From the NCBI GenBank assembly GCA_946479475.1, contig CAMLGG010000004.1, positions 1 through 54,401 of the forward strand: 54,401 nt of DNA. The letters are read 5' to 3'. The translations under genes and the position numbers were made by a program. Within the stretch, counting starts at the first letter, position 1. Each line of letters begins with the position of its first letter. Below are positions 7,832 through 17,959 of this stretch, in pieces. The DNA is from an uncultured Ideonella sp. Lineage in GTDB: Bacteria; Pseudomonadota; Gammaproteobacteria; Burkholderiales; Burkholderiaceae. The notes beneath the pieces are model-generated. The model made no database searches, was not told the origin of the DNA, and saw only the letters and a program-made list of their open reading frames with translations.

Positions 7832-8861
7832 AGGCCGCGCCCAGTGCTCGCGTCAGTTCCGCGGCCGGGACTTCGCGGCATCCGCTGCGGTTCTGGCCCG
7901 ACCACAGGGGCGTGAAGTCCGCGTGGCCGCGGGCCTCGGCCCAGGCCCGCAAGGGCGCGATCGACGTCGCGGCCAGGGGAAAGGCCGGCACCAGCGTGTT
8001 GACCGGCCCCCAGTCGCGCACCGCCCGGTTGACGATGCTGCGCGCGGGCCGGCCGGTGAAGACGTTGGTGAGCACCGTCGGCGCATCGGTCTTCAACGCG
8101 GCCCGGTGCAGCGGGTGCGTGGTGGCCTCGTCGCACAGCAGGTAGGCTGTGCCGACCTGCACGCCCGCCACGCCCAGCTCGCGTGCGGCGCGGACGGCCG
8201 CCGCGTCCGCGATGCCGCCTGCGGCGATGACCGGGACACGCACCGCGCGCACGACCAGCGGCCAGAGCGCGAAGCCGCCCAGCTGCAGGCTCGGATCATG
8301 GTCGAGGAAGTGGCCGCGGTGGCCGCCGGCCTCCAGGCCCTGCGCGACGATCGCATCGACGCCGTGGGCCTCCAGCCAGCGCGCCTCGTCGACCGTCGTC
8401 GCCGTTGCCACGACCTTCGTACCCCAGCCCTTCACGCGCGCGAGCACCTCCGGCGCGGGCAGCCCGAACTGGAAGCTGGCGACCGCCGGGCGGAAAGGCT
8501 CGACGACATCGGCCAGATCGTGGCTGAAGGGGGAACGGCCGGCGGCAGGAGGCAGCTGCCGCACGTCGATGCGGGCTTCTTCGTAGGCCGGGCGCAGCAC
8601 CTCGCGCCATCGCGCCTCGCGGGCGCTGTCCGGCCGCGGCGGCACGTGGCAGAAGAAGTTGACGTTGAACGGGGCGCCCGACGTGGCTGCCGCCAGCGAT
8701 TTCAGCTCACTGGCGAGTTGCTCGGGCGAGAGCAGGCCGCTGGGGAGCGCTCCCAGGCCGCCGGCATGGCAGACGGCGGCCGCGAGGGCGTGGCCTTGCG
8801 AGCCCGCCATGGGCGCCTGCAAGAGCGGGTGGGCGATGCCGAGCCAGCGCGCGAGGTCCAT
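7821..8861 (-). CDS. NAD(P)H-dependent flavin oxidoreductase / nitronate monooxygenase family
   Basis: 346-residue FMN-binding TIM-barrel protein of the nitronate monooxygenase (2-nitropropane dioxygenase) family. Seen are the N-terminal PLLQAPMAGSQGHALAAAV motif, the flavin-phosphate region ending in EAGGHRGHF near residue 190, and PVIAAGGIADAAAVRAA plus GVAGVQVGTAYLLC around residues 225-260. Members oxidise alkyl nitronates or act as NADH:quinone reductases; which applies here is not clear. The frame is open far upstream, but the ATG at 8859-8861 matches the family N-terminus. It is the last gene of a leftward trio, 29 bases after the peptide transporter. Confidence 0.88.
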   Translation of the reverse strand: MDLARWLGIAHPLLQAPMAGSQGHALAAAVCHAGGLGALPSGLLSPEQLASELKSLAAATSGAPFNVNFFCHVPPRPDSAREARWREVLRPAYEEARIDVRQLPPAAGRSPFSHDLADVVEPFRPAVASFQFGLPAPEVLARVKGWGTKVVATATTVDEARWLEAHGVDAIVAQGLEAGGHRGHFLDHDPSLQLGGFALWPLVVRAVRVPVIAAGGIADAAAVRAARELGVAGVQVGTAYLLCDEATTHPLHRAALKTDAPTVLTNVFTGRPARSIVNRAVRDWGPVNTLVPAFPLAATSIAPLRAWAEARGHADFTPLWSGQNRSGCREVPAAELTRALGAAWAG

Positions 8862-8890
8862 GGCTTTCTCCCTGCTCCATGTTGTGGACC

Positions 8891-10377
<1,487 letters not shown>

Positions 10378-10381
<4 letters not shown>

Positions 10382-11292
10382 CTGGAGGAATCCACGTTGC
10401 GGATGCCGGCGGCCACGTGGCCCGAGGGCACGTGCGGCGCGGCGTTGGCGACGTGGCCGGTCTGGTCGTCGAAGAAGAAATCCGGCTCGAACTCGCGCAG
10501 GAAGGGACCCTTGGCCAGGCCGCCCAGGAAGATGGCCTCGTCGACCTCGATCTGCCAGTCCATCAATGTGCGGATCGCGCGCTCGTGGGCCGGCGCGCTG
10601 CGCGCGGTCACCAGCGCAGTGCGCAGGTGCGTGCCGCCGGCGCCGGCGCTGCGCTGCAGGCGGTGCAGCGCCTCCAGCAGCGGCTTGAAGGGGCCGGGCG
10701 GCAGCGGCGTGGTGGCGCGGCTGACCTCGTGGCGCTGGAAGGCTGCGAGCCCGTCGCGCTGGTAGACGGCTTCGGCCTCGTCGGAGAACAGCACGGCGTC
10801 GCCGTCGAAGGCGATGCGCAGTTCATCCGGATGGGCGGCGGAGGCCCGGGCCGAATGCGGGTACACCTGCGCCGCCGGCACGCCCGCATCGAGCGCCTGT
10901 CGCACGTCGGCGAGGTTGGCCGAGAGGAACAGCTGCGCGCCGAGTGGCCGCAGGTAGCGCCAGGGACTCTGGCCGCGGGTGAAGGCGCCGCGCTCTATCG
11001 TCAGCCCGTAGTGCTGCGCCGAGCGGAAGACGCGCATGCCGGAGACCGGGTCGTTGCGCGAGAGGATGACGACCTCGACGTTCGGTGCGGCCGGATCGAC
11101 GTTGAAGCTCAGCAGCTTCTGGACGAGCGAGAACGCGACCCCCGGCAGGGCGGGCTGGTCCAGGCGCTGCAGCTGCAGCTGCATGTAGGCGCGGTCGTCA
11201 TTCGCTTCGAAGACCTGGTTTTCTTCCTCGAAGTCGAACAGCGCGCGGGAGGACAGGGCGACGACGAGTCGACCATCGAGAGAGGCGGGCAT
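10378..11292 (-). CDS. 5'-nucleotidase (cytosolic 5'-nucleotidase 1 family)
   Basis: 304-residue protein matching the cytosolic 5'-nucleotidase family (the PF06189 type). Typical features are the N-terminal RLVVALSSRALFDFEEEN, VILSRNDPVSGMRVFRSAQHYGL, LRIAFDGDAVLFSDEAE in the middle (the aspartate-containing HAD-like segment) and FLGGLAKGPFLREFEPDFFFDD near the end. It is expected to hydrolyse nucleoside 5'-monophosphates. First gene of a leftward trio with the peptide transporter and the flavin oxidoreductase; the link between the three functions is not obvious beyond nutrient salvage. Confidence 0.87.
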
Positions 11293-11335
11293 CGGCGGAT
11301 CATAGAGGGCGCCGTGGGGCGCCCTGCACGATCCG

Positions 11336-12367
11336 TCACTCCATGGGGGTGAGCAGGAAGATGCGGTAGTCGCCGTCGCCGCGCCGGCCGTAGCCGGTGA
11401 TCTGGCCGGACTTGTTGATGCTCGTGGCGCAGGTCAGCTCCCAGCCGGCGCCGGTGGCGGGGTCCAGCATGCCGGTGAGGCGGCGCGGGGCCTTGCCGCC
11501 CGGCCAGATCACCGCCATCTCGCGGCGTCGGTCCCACTGCTTCTCGCAGCCGACGATGTCGCCGTGCAGGTTGATGGAGGTCGCGTGCGCCTTGGCGGCC
11601 TCGGTCACGGTGCCCAGGTCGGTGGCCGCGCCGCCGCGGAACAGCAGCGGCCGGCCGCCCCCGTCGTCGTCGCCCACGGCATCGCCCAGGTCGTTCACGT
11701 CGAAGGCCCGCCCGGGCCGGCCCGCCGCATCCAGCTCGCGCATGCCGCTGCCGTCGTGGATGAAGGCGTAGTTGGGGCCGTACATGACCTTGCTCGCGTA
11801 GCCCACCGCCCAGCCGCTGTCGTTGATGGCCGTCGCCACCGCATCGGTGTCCTCGCCGCCGAGCTTGCCCAGTTCGGTGACCTCGCCGTGCCGCGTCACG
11901 ACAATGGCGCGCGTGTGAGAAGGCCCGTTGTGCGTCCTCGGCCAGTAGTAGGCGGTCGCCAGGCCCTGGCTGTTGATGTCGGTGAAGTCGCTGTGCAAGC
12001 CCAGCCGCAAGGGCCTGCGCGGCACGCCGTCGGCGCGCCAGCGGCAGCCCAGGTCGCGGTACTCGTAGTCGGACAGGCCCTGGCAATAGCCGCCCAGCTC
12101 GCCCTTGTCCGACAGCGCGTGGACGATGTTCCAGCCGTTGCCTTGAACGGGCAGCAGGTGCAGTCCCGCATCGTCATAGATGAAGGCGCGGAAATCGGAG
12201 CCGTCGAACATCGAGCCGCCGACGGCGCCGTGGTTGTTGACCCGCGGTGAGACTTCGTAGGCGTTGGCCGGAGCCACGTCCGTGAGCCGGTAGGTCGTGT
12301 GCGCGCCGGCGGCAAGCGCCCAGAGTCCTGCGAACAGGGTGGCGCACGTTCTGAAGCGAAAGTCCAA
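11336..12367 (-). CDS. Second secreted HAF-repeat protein
   Basis: 343-residue exported protein with a signal peptide (about residues 1-22, ending AGA) and HAF-type repeats: units such as LGKLGGEDTDAVATAINDSG, AFDVNDLGDAVG and ATSINLHGDIVG recur. It is a distant relative of the protein encoded at 6717-7805, about 4 kb away on the other strand. The start is a TTG at 12365-12367, chosen because AAGGAGG lies six bases upstream of it. The function is unknown. It lies 43 bases upstream of the 5'-nucleotidase gene on the same strand, so co-transcription with that trio is possible. Confidence 0.78.
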   Translation of the reverse strand: MDFRFRTCATLFAGLWALAAGAHTTYRLTDVAPANAYEVSPRVNNHGAVGGSMFDGSDFRAFIYDDAGLHLLPVQGNGWNIVHALSDKGELGGYCQGLSDYEYRDLGCRWRADGVPRRPLRLGLHSDFTDINSQGLATAYYWPRTHNGPSHTRAIVVTRHGEVTELGKLGGEDTDAVATAINDSGWAVGYASKVMYGPNYAFIHDGSGMRELDAAGRPGRAFDVNDLGDAVGDDDGGGRPLLFRGGAATDLGTVTEAAKAHATSINLHGDIVGCEKQWDRRREMAVIWPGGKAPRRLTGMLDPATGAGWELTCATSINKSGQITGYGRRGDGDYRIFLLTPME

Positions 12368-12496
12368 GGTCGTCCTCCTTCAAGCGTCCGACGCCCACCT
12401 GGCGCGGCTCGGGACGCAGTCTCCCCAGAGGACGAGGGGGCCGGCATCCCCACTTCGCAGGGGCCGGCGGCAGCGCACTTCCCTATGTCAGGGGGG

Positions 12497-13492
12497 TCAG
12501 TGCACGAACCCGATCGCCCCCTTCTTCGACGAGGCGGCGGGCAGGTCGCGCGGCTCGACGGCATCGCGGCCGTCCAGGCGGGCATTGCCGAAGCCGGTCA
12601 TCCAGGCCCGGCGCATCTCGCGCGGCGGCATGTCGGCCAGGCGGGCCAGCGTGTCTTCACGCGGGGCGGGCTCGAAGCGGCGGCCCCAGTCGTGCTCGCC
12701 GCGGATGCCCTGGTACAGGCGCAGCGCGATCTGGCGCGCGGCATCCGGGTCGGGCATCTGGATCTCGAACACGTTCACCCGGTTGAGGATGGGGTCGGGG
12801 ATGGCCCTCTCATCGTTCGCGGTGGCCACCCAGATGACCTGGCTGGCATCGATGGGCACCTCGGCGAATTCGTCGGTGAAGCAGCCGGCCGTGTCGTGCT
12901 CGAGCAGGCTGTACAGCGAGCCCAGCGGGTCGTAGGCGTGCTCGCCGCGGGCCTTGTCGATCTCGTCGACCACCATCACCGGATTCGCATACGGCCCGTC
13001 GATGAGGGTCTCGAACACCTTGCCGGGTCGCGCGCCCTTCCACTGGCTGGAGGCGCCCGAGAGCACCCAGCCGGCGGTCAGCGAGCTCATCGAGACGAAT
13101 CCCATGCCCGTGCCCAGCAGGTGGGCCACTGCACGGGCGAAGTGCGTCTTGCCGACGCCGGGCGGGCCCAGCAGCAGCATGGGCGTGAGCTCCAGCGCGT
13201 CCTTGCTGTCCTGGCACAGTGCGAGCTGGCGCTTCAGGTCGTCCAGCACCTCGTGGAAGTTGGGCAGCTCCTCGTACAGCCTGTCCATCACCGGCAGGCC
13301 GGAGGGCTTGACCTGGAAGCGCTCGGGGCCGCGCTCGAGCATCCGCTCGTAGGTGGAGCGAAGCGCCTCGTGCTCGCGTGGAGGCAGCTTCTGCAGCTTC
13401 TTCTCGACCTCGTCGACGCGAAAGAGGCTGCGCATGCGCGCGATCGGCAGCATGCCGCTGACTGCAGGCAGGCGTTGGCTGGATGTGGACAT
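12497..13492 (-). CDS. Stand-alone Lon-like AAA+ ATPase
   Basis: 331-residue protein whose core is an AAA+ module most like the ATPase domain of Lon. Walker A GPPGVGKT is at residues 109-116, Walker B VMVVDEID at about 172-179, sensor-1 WVATANDE near residue 225, and an arginine finger region PDPILNRVNVFEIQMP follows. There is no Lon N-terminal substrate domain and no C-terminal Ser-Lys protease domain: the protein ends soon after the small helical lid. The ATG at 13490-13492 has GGAGG six bases upstream; the open frame further upstream looks non-coding. Its partner or substrate is unknown. It may be a chaperone-like remodeller. Confidence 0.85.
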   Translation of the reverse strand: MSTSSQRLPAVSGMLPIARMRSLFRVDEVEKKLQKLPPREHEALRSTYERMLERGPERFQVKPSGLPVMDRLYEELPNFHEVLDDLKRQLALCQDSKDALELTPMLLLGPPGVGKTHFARAVAHLLGTGMGFVSMSSLTAGWVLSGASSQWKGARPGKVFETLIDGPYANPVMVVDEIDKARGEHAYDPLGSLYSLLEHDTAGCFTDEFAEVPIDASQVIWVATANDERAIPDPILNRVNVFEIQMPDPDAARQIALRLYQGIRGEHDWGRRFEPAPREDTLARLADMPPREMRRAWMTGFGNARLDGRDAVEPRDLPAASSKKGAIGFVH

Positions 13493-13966
13493 GCGGAACC
13501 TCCGTCGACATCGAAAACCGGCGCGGGCCGTCGGGATCGAAGATACACCACCGCCGGTGATCCCATTGAAGCAAGTCCGGCGCCAGCCCGAACCGGCGAA
13601 CAGCGGCGCGAAGGGAAGGCAGTTATCGCGGGGCGCGCGTCTCAGGGTCAACCCCAGGTCGGGGAGCGTGGTCGCGCCGGTGTCGACTTCGCGCATGCGG
13701 TAACGAACGGTGGCCGTGCGGTCCGTCACGACCCCGGCCCGCGACCCAGGTGTGGCGCCAGGGCGGCGTGACATTGTTCTCGGCAAGCGAGGTGCCACTC
13801 GAGCGGGTGGTGTTGCGAATGCATACACATGAGCTGTGGCGGCGCCGCTGCCTCAAGTGATTCCGTCAAGGGCCGAAGTTACATTTCGGCCGACGCCTGA
13901 CTCCAGGCCGCCGTCAACCCCTCGAATCGAAGATCCCGGCCGCGCGAACGCGACCTTGCCCGCCCC
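13493..13966. other. 474-base intergenic region between divergent AAA+ gene and the apbE block
   Basis: No reading frame here has convincing protein character; the short frames on both strands are arginine- or proline-rich shadows. The stretch must hold the promoter of the leftward AAA+ gene and, probably, the promoter and leader of the 17-kb rightward block that starts with apbE. The one clear element is the palindrome at 13871-13891. Confidence 0.6.
13871..13891. promoter_or_regulatory. Inverted repeat upstream of apbE
   Basis: GGCCGAA-GTTACAT-TTCGGCC is a perfect 7-bp inverted repeat with an AT-richer 7-base centre, 76 bases before the apbE start. It could be a regulator site or a small leader hairpin controlling the long downstream block. 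No regulator gene sits next to it. Confidence 0.35.
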
Positions 13967-14947
13967 ATGTTTGCTGCCCTGTCCACCCTGTGCTCTCGCT
14001 TCACCGGCCCGTCCCGCGCCGCGCAGTCGAGCTCCGGCTGGTGCAGGCGCGAGGAGGCGATCATGGGCACCGCGATCGTCGTCGAGCTGTGGGCCGGCAG
14101 CCGCGCGCAAGGCGAGGCCGCGATCGACGCGGTGATGGCGGAGATGCACCGCATCGACCGCGCGATGAGCCCGCACAAGCCCGACTCGGAGCTCTCGCGC
14201 ATCAACCGCGAGGCGGGCCGGCAGGCGGTGCGGCTTTCGGCCGAGATGTACGCCCTCGTCGGCCGGGCGATCGAGTTCTCGCGCTGGTCCGACGGCGCCT
14301 TCGACATCAGCTACGCCAGCGTCGGCCAGCTCTACGACTACCGCGCCGGCATCGCGCCGGACGACGCGGCCGTGGCCCAGGCGCGCGAGGCCATAGGCTG
14401 GCAGCAGCTGCTGCTGGACCGCGCTGCCGGCACGCTGCGTTTCGGCCAGCCCGGCATGCGCATCGACCTCGGCGGCTTCGCCAAGGGCCACGCGGTGGAC
14501 CGCTCGGTCGCGATCCTGCGCGAGCGGGGCATCGCCCACGCCATGGTCAGCGCCGGCGGCGACAGCCACCTGCTCGGCGACCACCGCGGCCGTCCCTGGA
14601 TGATCGCGGTGCGCGACCCGCGGCAGGAGGCCGGTGCCGTCGCCGTGCTGCCGCTGCAGGACGTGGCAGTGTCGACCTCCGGCGACTACGAGCGCTTCTT
14701 CGTCAAGGGCGGCGTGCGCCACCACCACCTGATCGACCCTCGCACCGGCCGCTCCCCGAGCGGCGTGCGCAGCGTCACCATCGTCGCCGACGACGGGCTC
14801 ACCAGCGAAGCCCTGTCCAAGACCGTGTTCGTGCTGGGCCGCGAGCGCGGCCTGGCCTTGATCGATTCGCTGCCGGGTGTCGACGCCGTCGTGGTCGACG
14901 CCCAGGGGCATCTGCATTACTCGGCCGGGCTGCAGCAGCAGGGCTGA
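13967..14947 (+). CDS. apbE: FAD:protein FMN transferase ApbE
   Basis: 326-residue ApbE-family enzyme, which transfers FMN from FAD to a Thr/Ser of exported proteins. Family landmarks are EAIMGTAIVVELW (start of the domain), HRIDRAMSPHKPDSELSRIN, IDLGGFAKGHAVDRSVAIL (the DLGG-AKG-AVD motif, near residue 165), SAGGDSHLLG, and HHLIDPRTGRSPSG followed by LTSEALSKTVFVLG (metal-binding region; glutamate stands where aspartate is more usual, the threonine is kept). The N-terminal 30 residues are not a clear lipoprotein signal; a start at 14063 is possible but would cut the first strand. First gene of the 17-kb block; the next gene carries a flavinylation-like motif. Confidence 0.92.
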   Translation: MFAALSTLCSRFTGPSRAAQSSSGWCRREEAIMGTAIVVELWAGSRAQGEAAIDAVMAEMHRIDRAMSPHKPDSELSRINREAGRQAVRLSAEMYALVGRAIEFSRWSDGAFDISYASVGQLYDYRAGIAPDDAAVAQAREAIGWQQLLLDRAAGTLRFGQPGMRIDLGGFAKGHAVDRSVAILRERGIAHAMVSAGGDSHLLGDHRGRPWMIAVRDPRQEAGAVAVLPLQDVAVSTSGDYERFFVKGGVRHHHLIDPRTGRSPSGVRSVTIVADDGLTSEALSKTVFVLGRERGLALIDSLPGVDAVVVDAQGHLHYSAGLQQQG

Positions 14948-14974
14948 ACCGAACCACGCCAGAGGAGGGATCCC

Positions 14975-17959
14975 ATGTCATCACCAGCCCTGCCCACCGC
15001 CCTGCGCCGCAGCGCCTGGGCCGCCGCCGCGTTGCTCGGCCTCGCTGCCGCCGTGCTGCCCGGCTGCTCCGGCTCGGGCAGCTCCACCTCCAGCGAGGAC
15101 ACGCTGAGCATGGAAGGCGCGATCCCCATCGCCTACGTCAAGCGCGTGAACACCCTCGGCGCCAATCCCACCAACGGCGCGCCGTTCGCGGCCGGCGGCG
15201 ACCTGATGGTCCAGGAGCTGTCGGCCCCGGGCGCGATCCAGCACAACCTGACCGGGCAGATCACCCAGGGCAAGGGCGACGCCTCCGATCCCGAGGTCTC
15301 GTACAACGGCAAGAAGATCGTCTTCTCGCTGAAGTGCCCGACCTCGAACACCTCCCAGGTCGACGGCGTGAAGGCCTGCACCGGCCGCTGGAACATCTGG
15401 GAATACGACATGACCGGCGCGACGCTGACCACCGGCAAGCTCCACCGGCTGACCAGCTCGACCGAGGACGACGACGTCGACCCCGCCTACCTGCCCGACG
15501 GCCGCGGCTTCGTCTTCTCCTCCAACCGCCAGACCAAGAGCAAGGCCAACCAGGCGCTGGGCCACAGCTACTACGCGCTGGACGAGTACGAGCGCGAGCG
15601 GGTCTTCAACCTGCACGCGATGAGCGCGACCGGCACCAACATCCGCCAGCTGTCGTTCAACCAGAGCCACGACCGCAATCCGGTGGTGCGTCCCAACGGC
15701 GACATCATGTTCTCGCGCTGGGACCACGTCGGCGGCCGCAACCACTTCAAGATCTTCCGCATGAAGCCCGACGGCACCGACATGTTCGTGCTGTACGGCG
15801 CCCACAGCGAGGGCAACAGCTTCCTGCATCCGCGCGACATGGACCCGAACGGCAAGTACGCCGGCTTCGTGTCGTCGGACCTGATGCCTCTTTCGCGCAC
15901 GAACGAAGGCGGCGGCCTGGTCTTCGTCGACGTCGCCCACTACTCCGAGCAGAACACGCCGGCCAGCCCGGACGTGCCGGCCGAGGGCGGCCAGAGCTAT
16001 CCGACGGAGCAGGTGCTCAACATCGATCGCGGGCTTTCCCGCTACGGCCGCGTGACGACGCCGTACCCGCTGTGGGACGGGACCGATCGCCTGCTCGTCG
16101 CCTACCGCCCCTGCGAGGTGCATCGCGGCAAGGACATCGTGTCCTGCGCCACGCTGACCGAGGACGAGCTCGCGCGCCTGTCGGACGACAACCGAAGCGA
16201 TGCCGATGTCGCGGCGGACGAGCTGAAGGACGACGTGCCTCCGCCCTACGCCATCTACATGTTCGACCCGGCCAAGCAGACCTGGCTCAACGTGGCCGCC
16301 CCGCCGGCTGGCTTCATGTACACCGACCCGGTGCCCATCGTGTCGCGCGCCGCGCCGAACGTGGTGGACCCGACCTCGGTCGACGAGGACCTCGCGAAGC
16401 AGAACCTCGGCCTGCTCGAGGTGCGCAGCGTCTACGACACCGACGGCCTGGGCCGCATGGGCGACCCGGCCCTGGCCGAGGCCGACTTCGCGAACGGCTG
16501 CACCACGCCCATCCCGAAGACCACGCCCACCGACGCGCAGGACACCCGTGCGCAGGTGGCCGACATCCTGCGGATGAAGGACCCGGCGGACGCCGCCTAC
16601 CGCTGCAGCCCCGCGCGCTTCATCCGCGCCGTGCGCGCGGTGGCTCCGCCGGCCTCGATGATGGGCCTGCGCGAGGCCATCGGCGAGACCGACTTCGAGC
16701 CGCAGCAGATCCTCGGCTACGCGCCGATCGAGCCCGACGGCTCCTTCAAGCTGCACGTGCCGGCCGACACGCCGGTGCTGCTGGCGGTGGTCGACGAGCA
16801 GGGCCGCGCCTTCCAGACGCACACCAACTGGATCCAGGTCCGCCCCGGCGAGCGCCGCACCTGCGACGGCTGCCACAGCCCGCGTCGCGGCGGCTCGCTG
16901 AACTCCGGCAGCGTGGCCGACACCATGCCCTCGACGCTGCGCGCCGCGCTGGCCAGCCAGCACCAGTCCGGCGAGACCATGGCCTCGACCCGCACGAGGC
17001 TCGATCCGGCCGCGCTGAAGCTGGTGGCCGACATGGTCTCCGAAGACGTCTGGGCCGACACCAGCAAGGGCGTGTCCGCCAAGCCTTCGATCTCCATCAC
17101 CTACGCCGGCCTGGCGACGACCGCGCCCGTCAACGGCGTCATCAACTACCCCGACCACATCCAGCCGCTTTGGACGCGCGACCGCGGCGCCAACACCTGC
17201 ACCAACTGCCACAACGCTTCCGACGCCAAGCTCGACCTGAGCGCCAGCGTGGCCGGCACCGGCCGGCTGGTTTCGTACGAGAGGCTGCTCGTCGGCGACC
17301 CGCTGCTGGATGCGAACGGGCAGCCGGTGACGGCGATCGAGGATGGCGTGCCGGTGCTGCAACGCAAGCCCGCCCTCGTCTTCAACATGGCCAGCGAGGG
17401 CGGCGCCCTCGGCCTGGCGCGGCAGAGCCGGCTGGTCGAGATCCTGTCCGGCCAGACGCTTTCGGCCGGGGCCGACGCGCGCACGGCGCACCCGAACCCG
17501 CCCGGCACCGCACCCAACCATTCAACAATGCTCAACGCGGCCGAGAAGCGCCTGGTGGCCGAATGGGTCGATCTCGGCGGCCAGTACTACAACAACCCCT
17601 TCGACGGCGCGAGCGTGCGAACCGTCACGACACTCAGCCAGGAGAGCTTCGCGGCCAAGGTCAACCCGATCCTTCAAGCAAAATGCGCCGGCTGCCACCA
17701 GGCGGTCGGCAGCGACGGGACCCTGGCCTTCCGCAACAACCGCTTCGTGTTGACCGGAGACGTCGAGGGCGATTTCGGTGTCACCCTGACGATGATCTCC
17801 AACACCTGCGCGCCGGCCTCGAACTACCTGCTGCAACGGCCATCGACCATCCCCCATCCGGCGGGCGCCACCGGCCAGGCGAGCGCCGTGCTGCCCGCGG
17901 GCAGCGCCGACTACACCACGATCTCGAGCTGGATAGCCACCGGCTGCCCGACGCCTTGA
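14975..17959 (+). CDS. HzsA-like beta-propeller lipoprotein with three heme-binding motifs
   Basis: 994-residue exported lipoprotein. The signal peptide ends in a lipobox with Cys31 (VLPGC). Residues about 50-450 contain TolB/PD40-type propeller blades (DPEVSYNGKKIVFS, DPAYLPDGRGFVFSSNR, NPVVRPNGDIMFSRWD). A middle part resembles the region found in hydrazine synthase alpha subunits and many related proteins. The C-terminal third has three CXXCH heme c motifs: C630-D-G-C-H, C742-T-N-C-H and C904-A-G-C-H. A DMTGATLTT segment (residues 145-153) matches the flavinylation motif used by ApbE, whose gene is 27 bases upstream. Hydrazine chemistry is not implied. A role in electron transfer at the outer membrane is likely; the actual substrate is unknown. 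Confidence 0.85.
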   Translation: MSSPALPTALRRSAWAAAALLGLAAAVLPGCSGSGSSTSSEDTLSMEGAIPIAYVKRVNTLGANPTNGAPFAAGGDLMVQELSAPGAIQHNLTGQITQGKGDASDPEVSYNGKKIVFSLKCPTSNTSQVDGVKACTGRWNIWEYDMTGATLTTGKLHRLTSSTEDDDVDPAYLPDGRGFVFSSNRQTKSKANQALGHSYYALDEYERERVFNLHAMSATGTNIRQLSFNQSHDRNPVVRPNGDIMFSRWDHVGGRNHFKIFRMKPDGTDMFVLYGAHSEGNSFLHPRDMDPNGKYAGFVSSDLMPLSRTNEGGGLVFVDVAHYSEQNTPASPDVPAEGGQSYPTEQVLNIDRGLSRYGRVTTPYPLWDGTDRLLVAYRPCEVHRGKDIVSCATLTEDELARLSDDNRSDADVAADELKDDVPPPYAIYMFDPAKQTWLNVAAPPAGFMYTDPVPIVSRAAPNVVDPTSVDEDLAKQNLGLLEVRSVYDTDGLGRMGDPALAEADFANGCTTPIPKTTPTDAQDTRAQVADILRMKDPADAAYRCSPARFIRAVRAVAPPASMMGLREAIGETDFEPQQILGYAPIEPDGSFKLHVPADTPVLLAVVDEQGRAFQTHTNWIQVRPGERRTCDGCHSPRRGGSLNSGSVADTMPSTLRAALASQHQSGETMASTRTRLDPAALKLVADMVSEDVWADTSKGVSAKPSISITYAGLATTAPVNGVINYPDHIQPLWTRDRGANTCTNCHNASDAKLDLSASVAGTGRLVSYERLLVGDPLLDANGQPVTAIEDGVPVLQRKPALVFNMASEGGALGLARQSRLVEILSGQTLSAGADARTAHPNPPGTAPNHSTMLNAAEKRLVAEWVDLGGQYYNNPFDGASVRTVTTLSQESFAAKVNPILQAKCAGCHQAVGSDGTLAFRNNRFVLTGDVEGDFGVTLTMISNTCAPASNYLLQRPSTIPHPAGATGQASAVLPAGSADYTTISSWIATGCPTP

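Noticed and set aside
14975..17959. Hydrazine synthase (anammox) function for the HzsA-like protein
   Set aside because: Only propeller and heme features are shared; no HzsB or HzsC genes are nearby, and the host looks like an ordinary betaproteobacterium.
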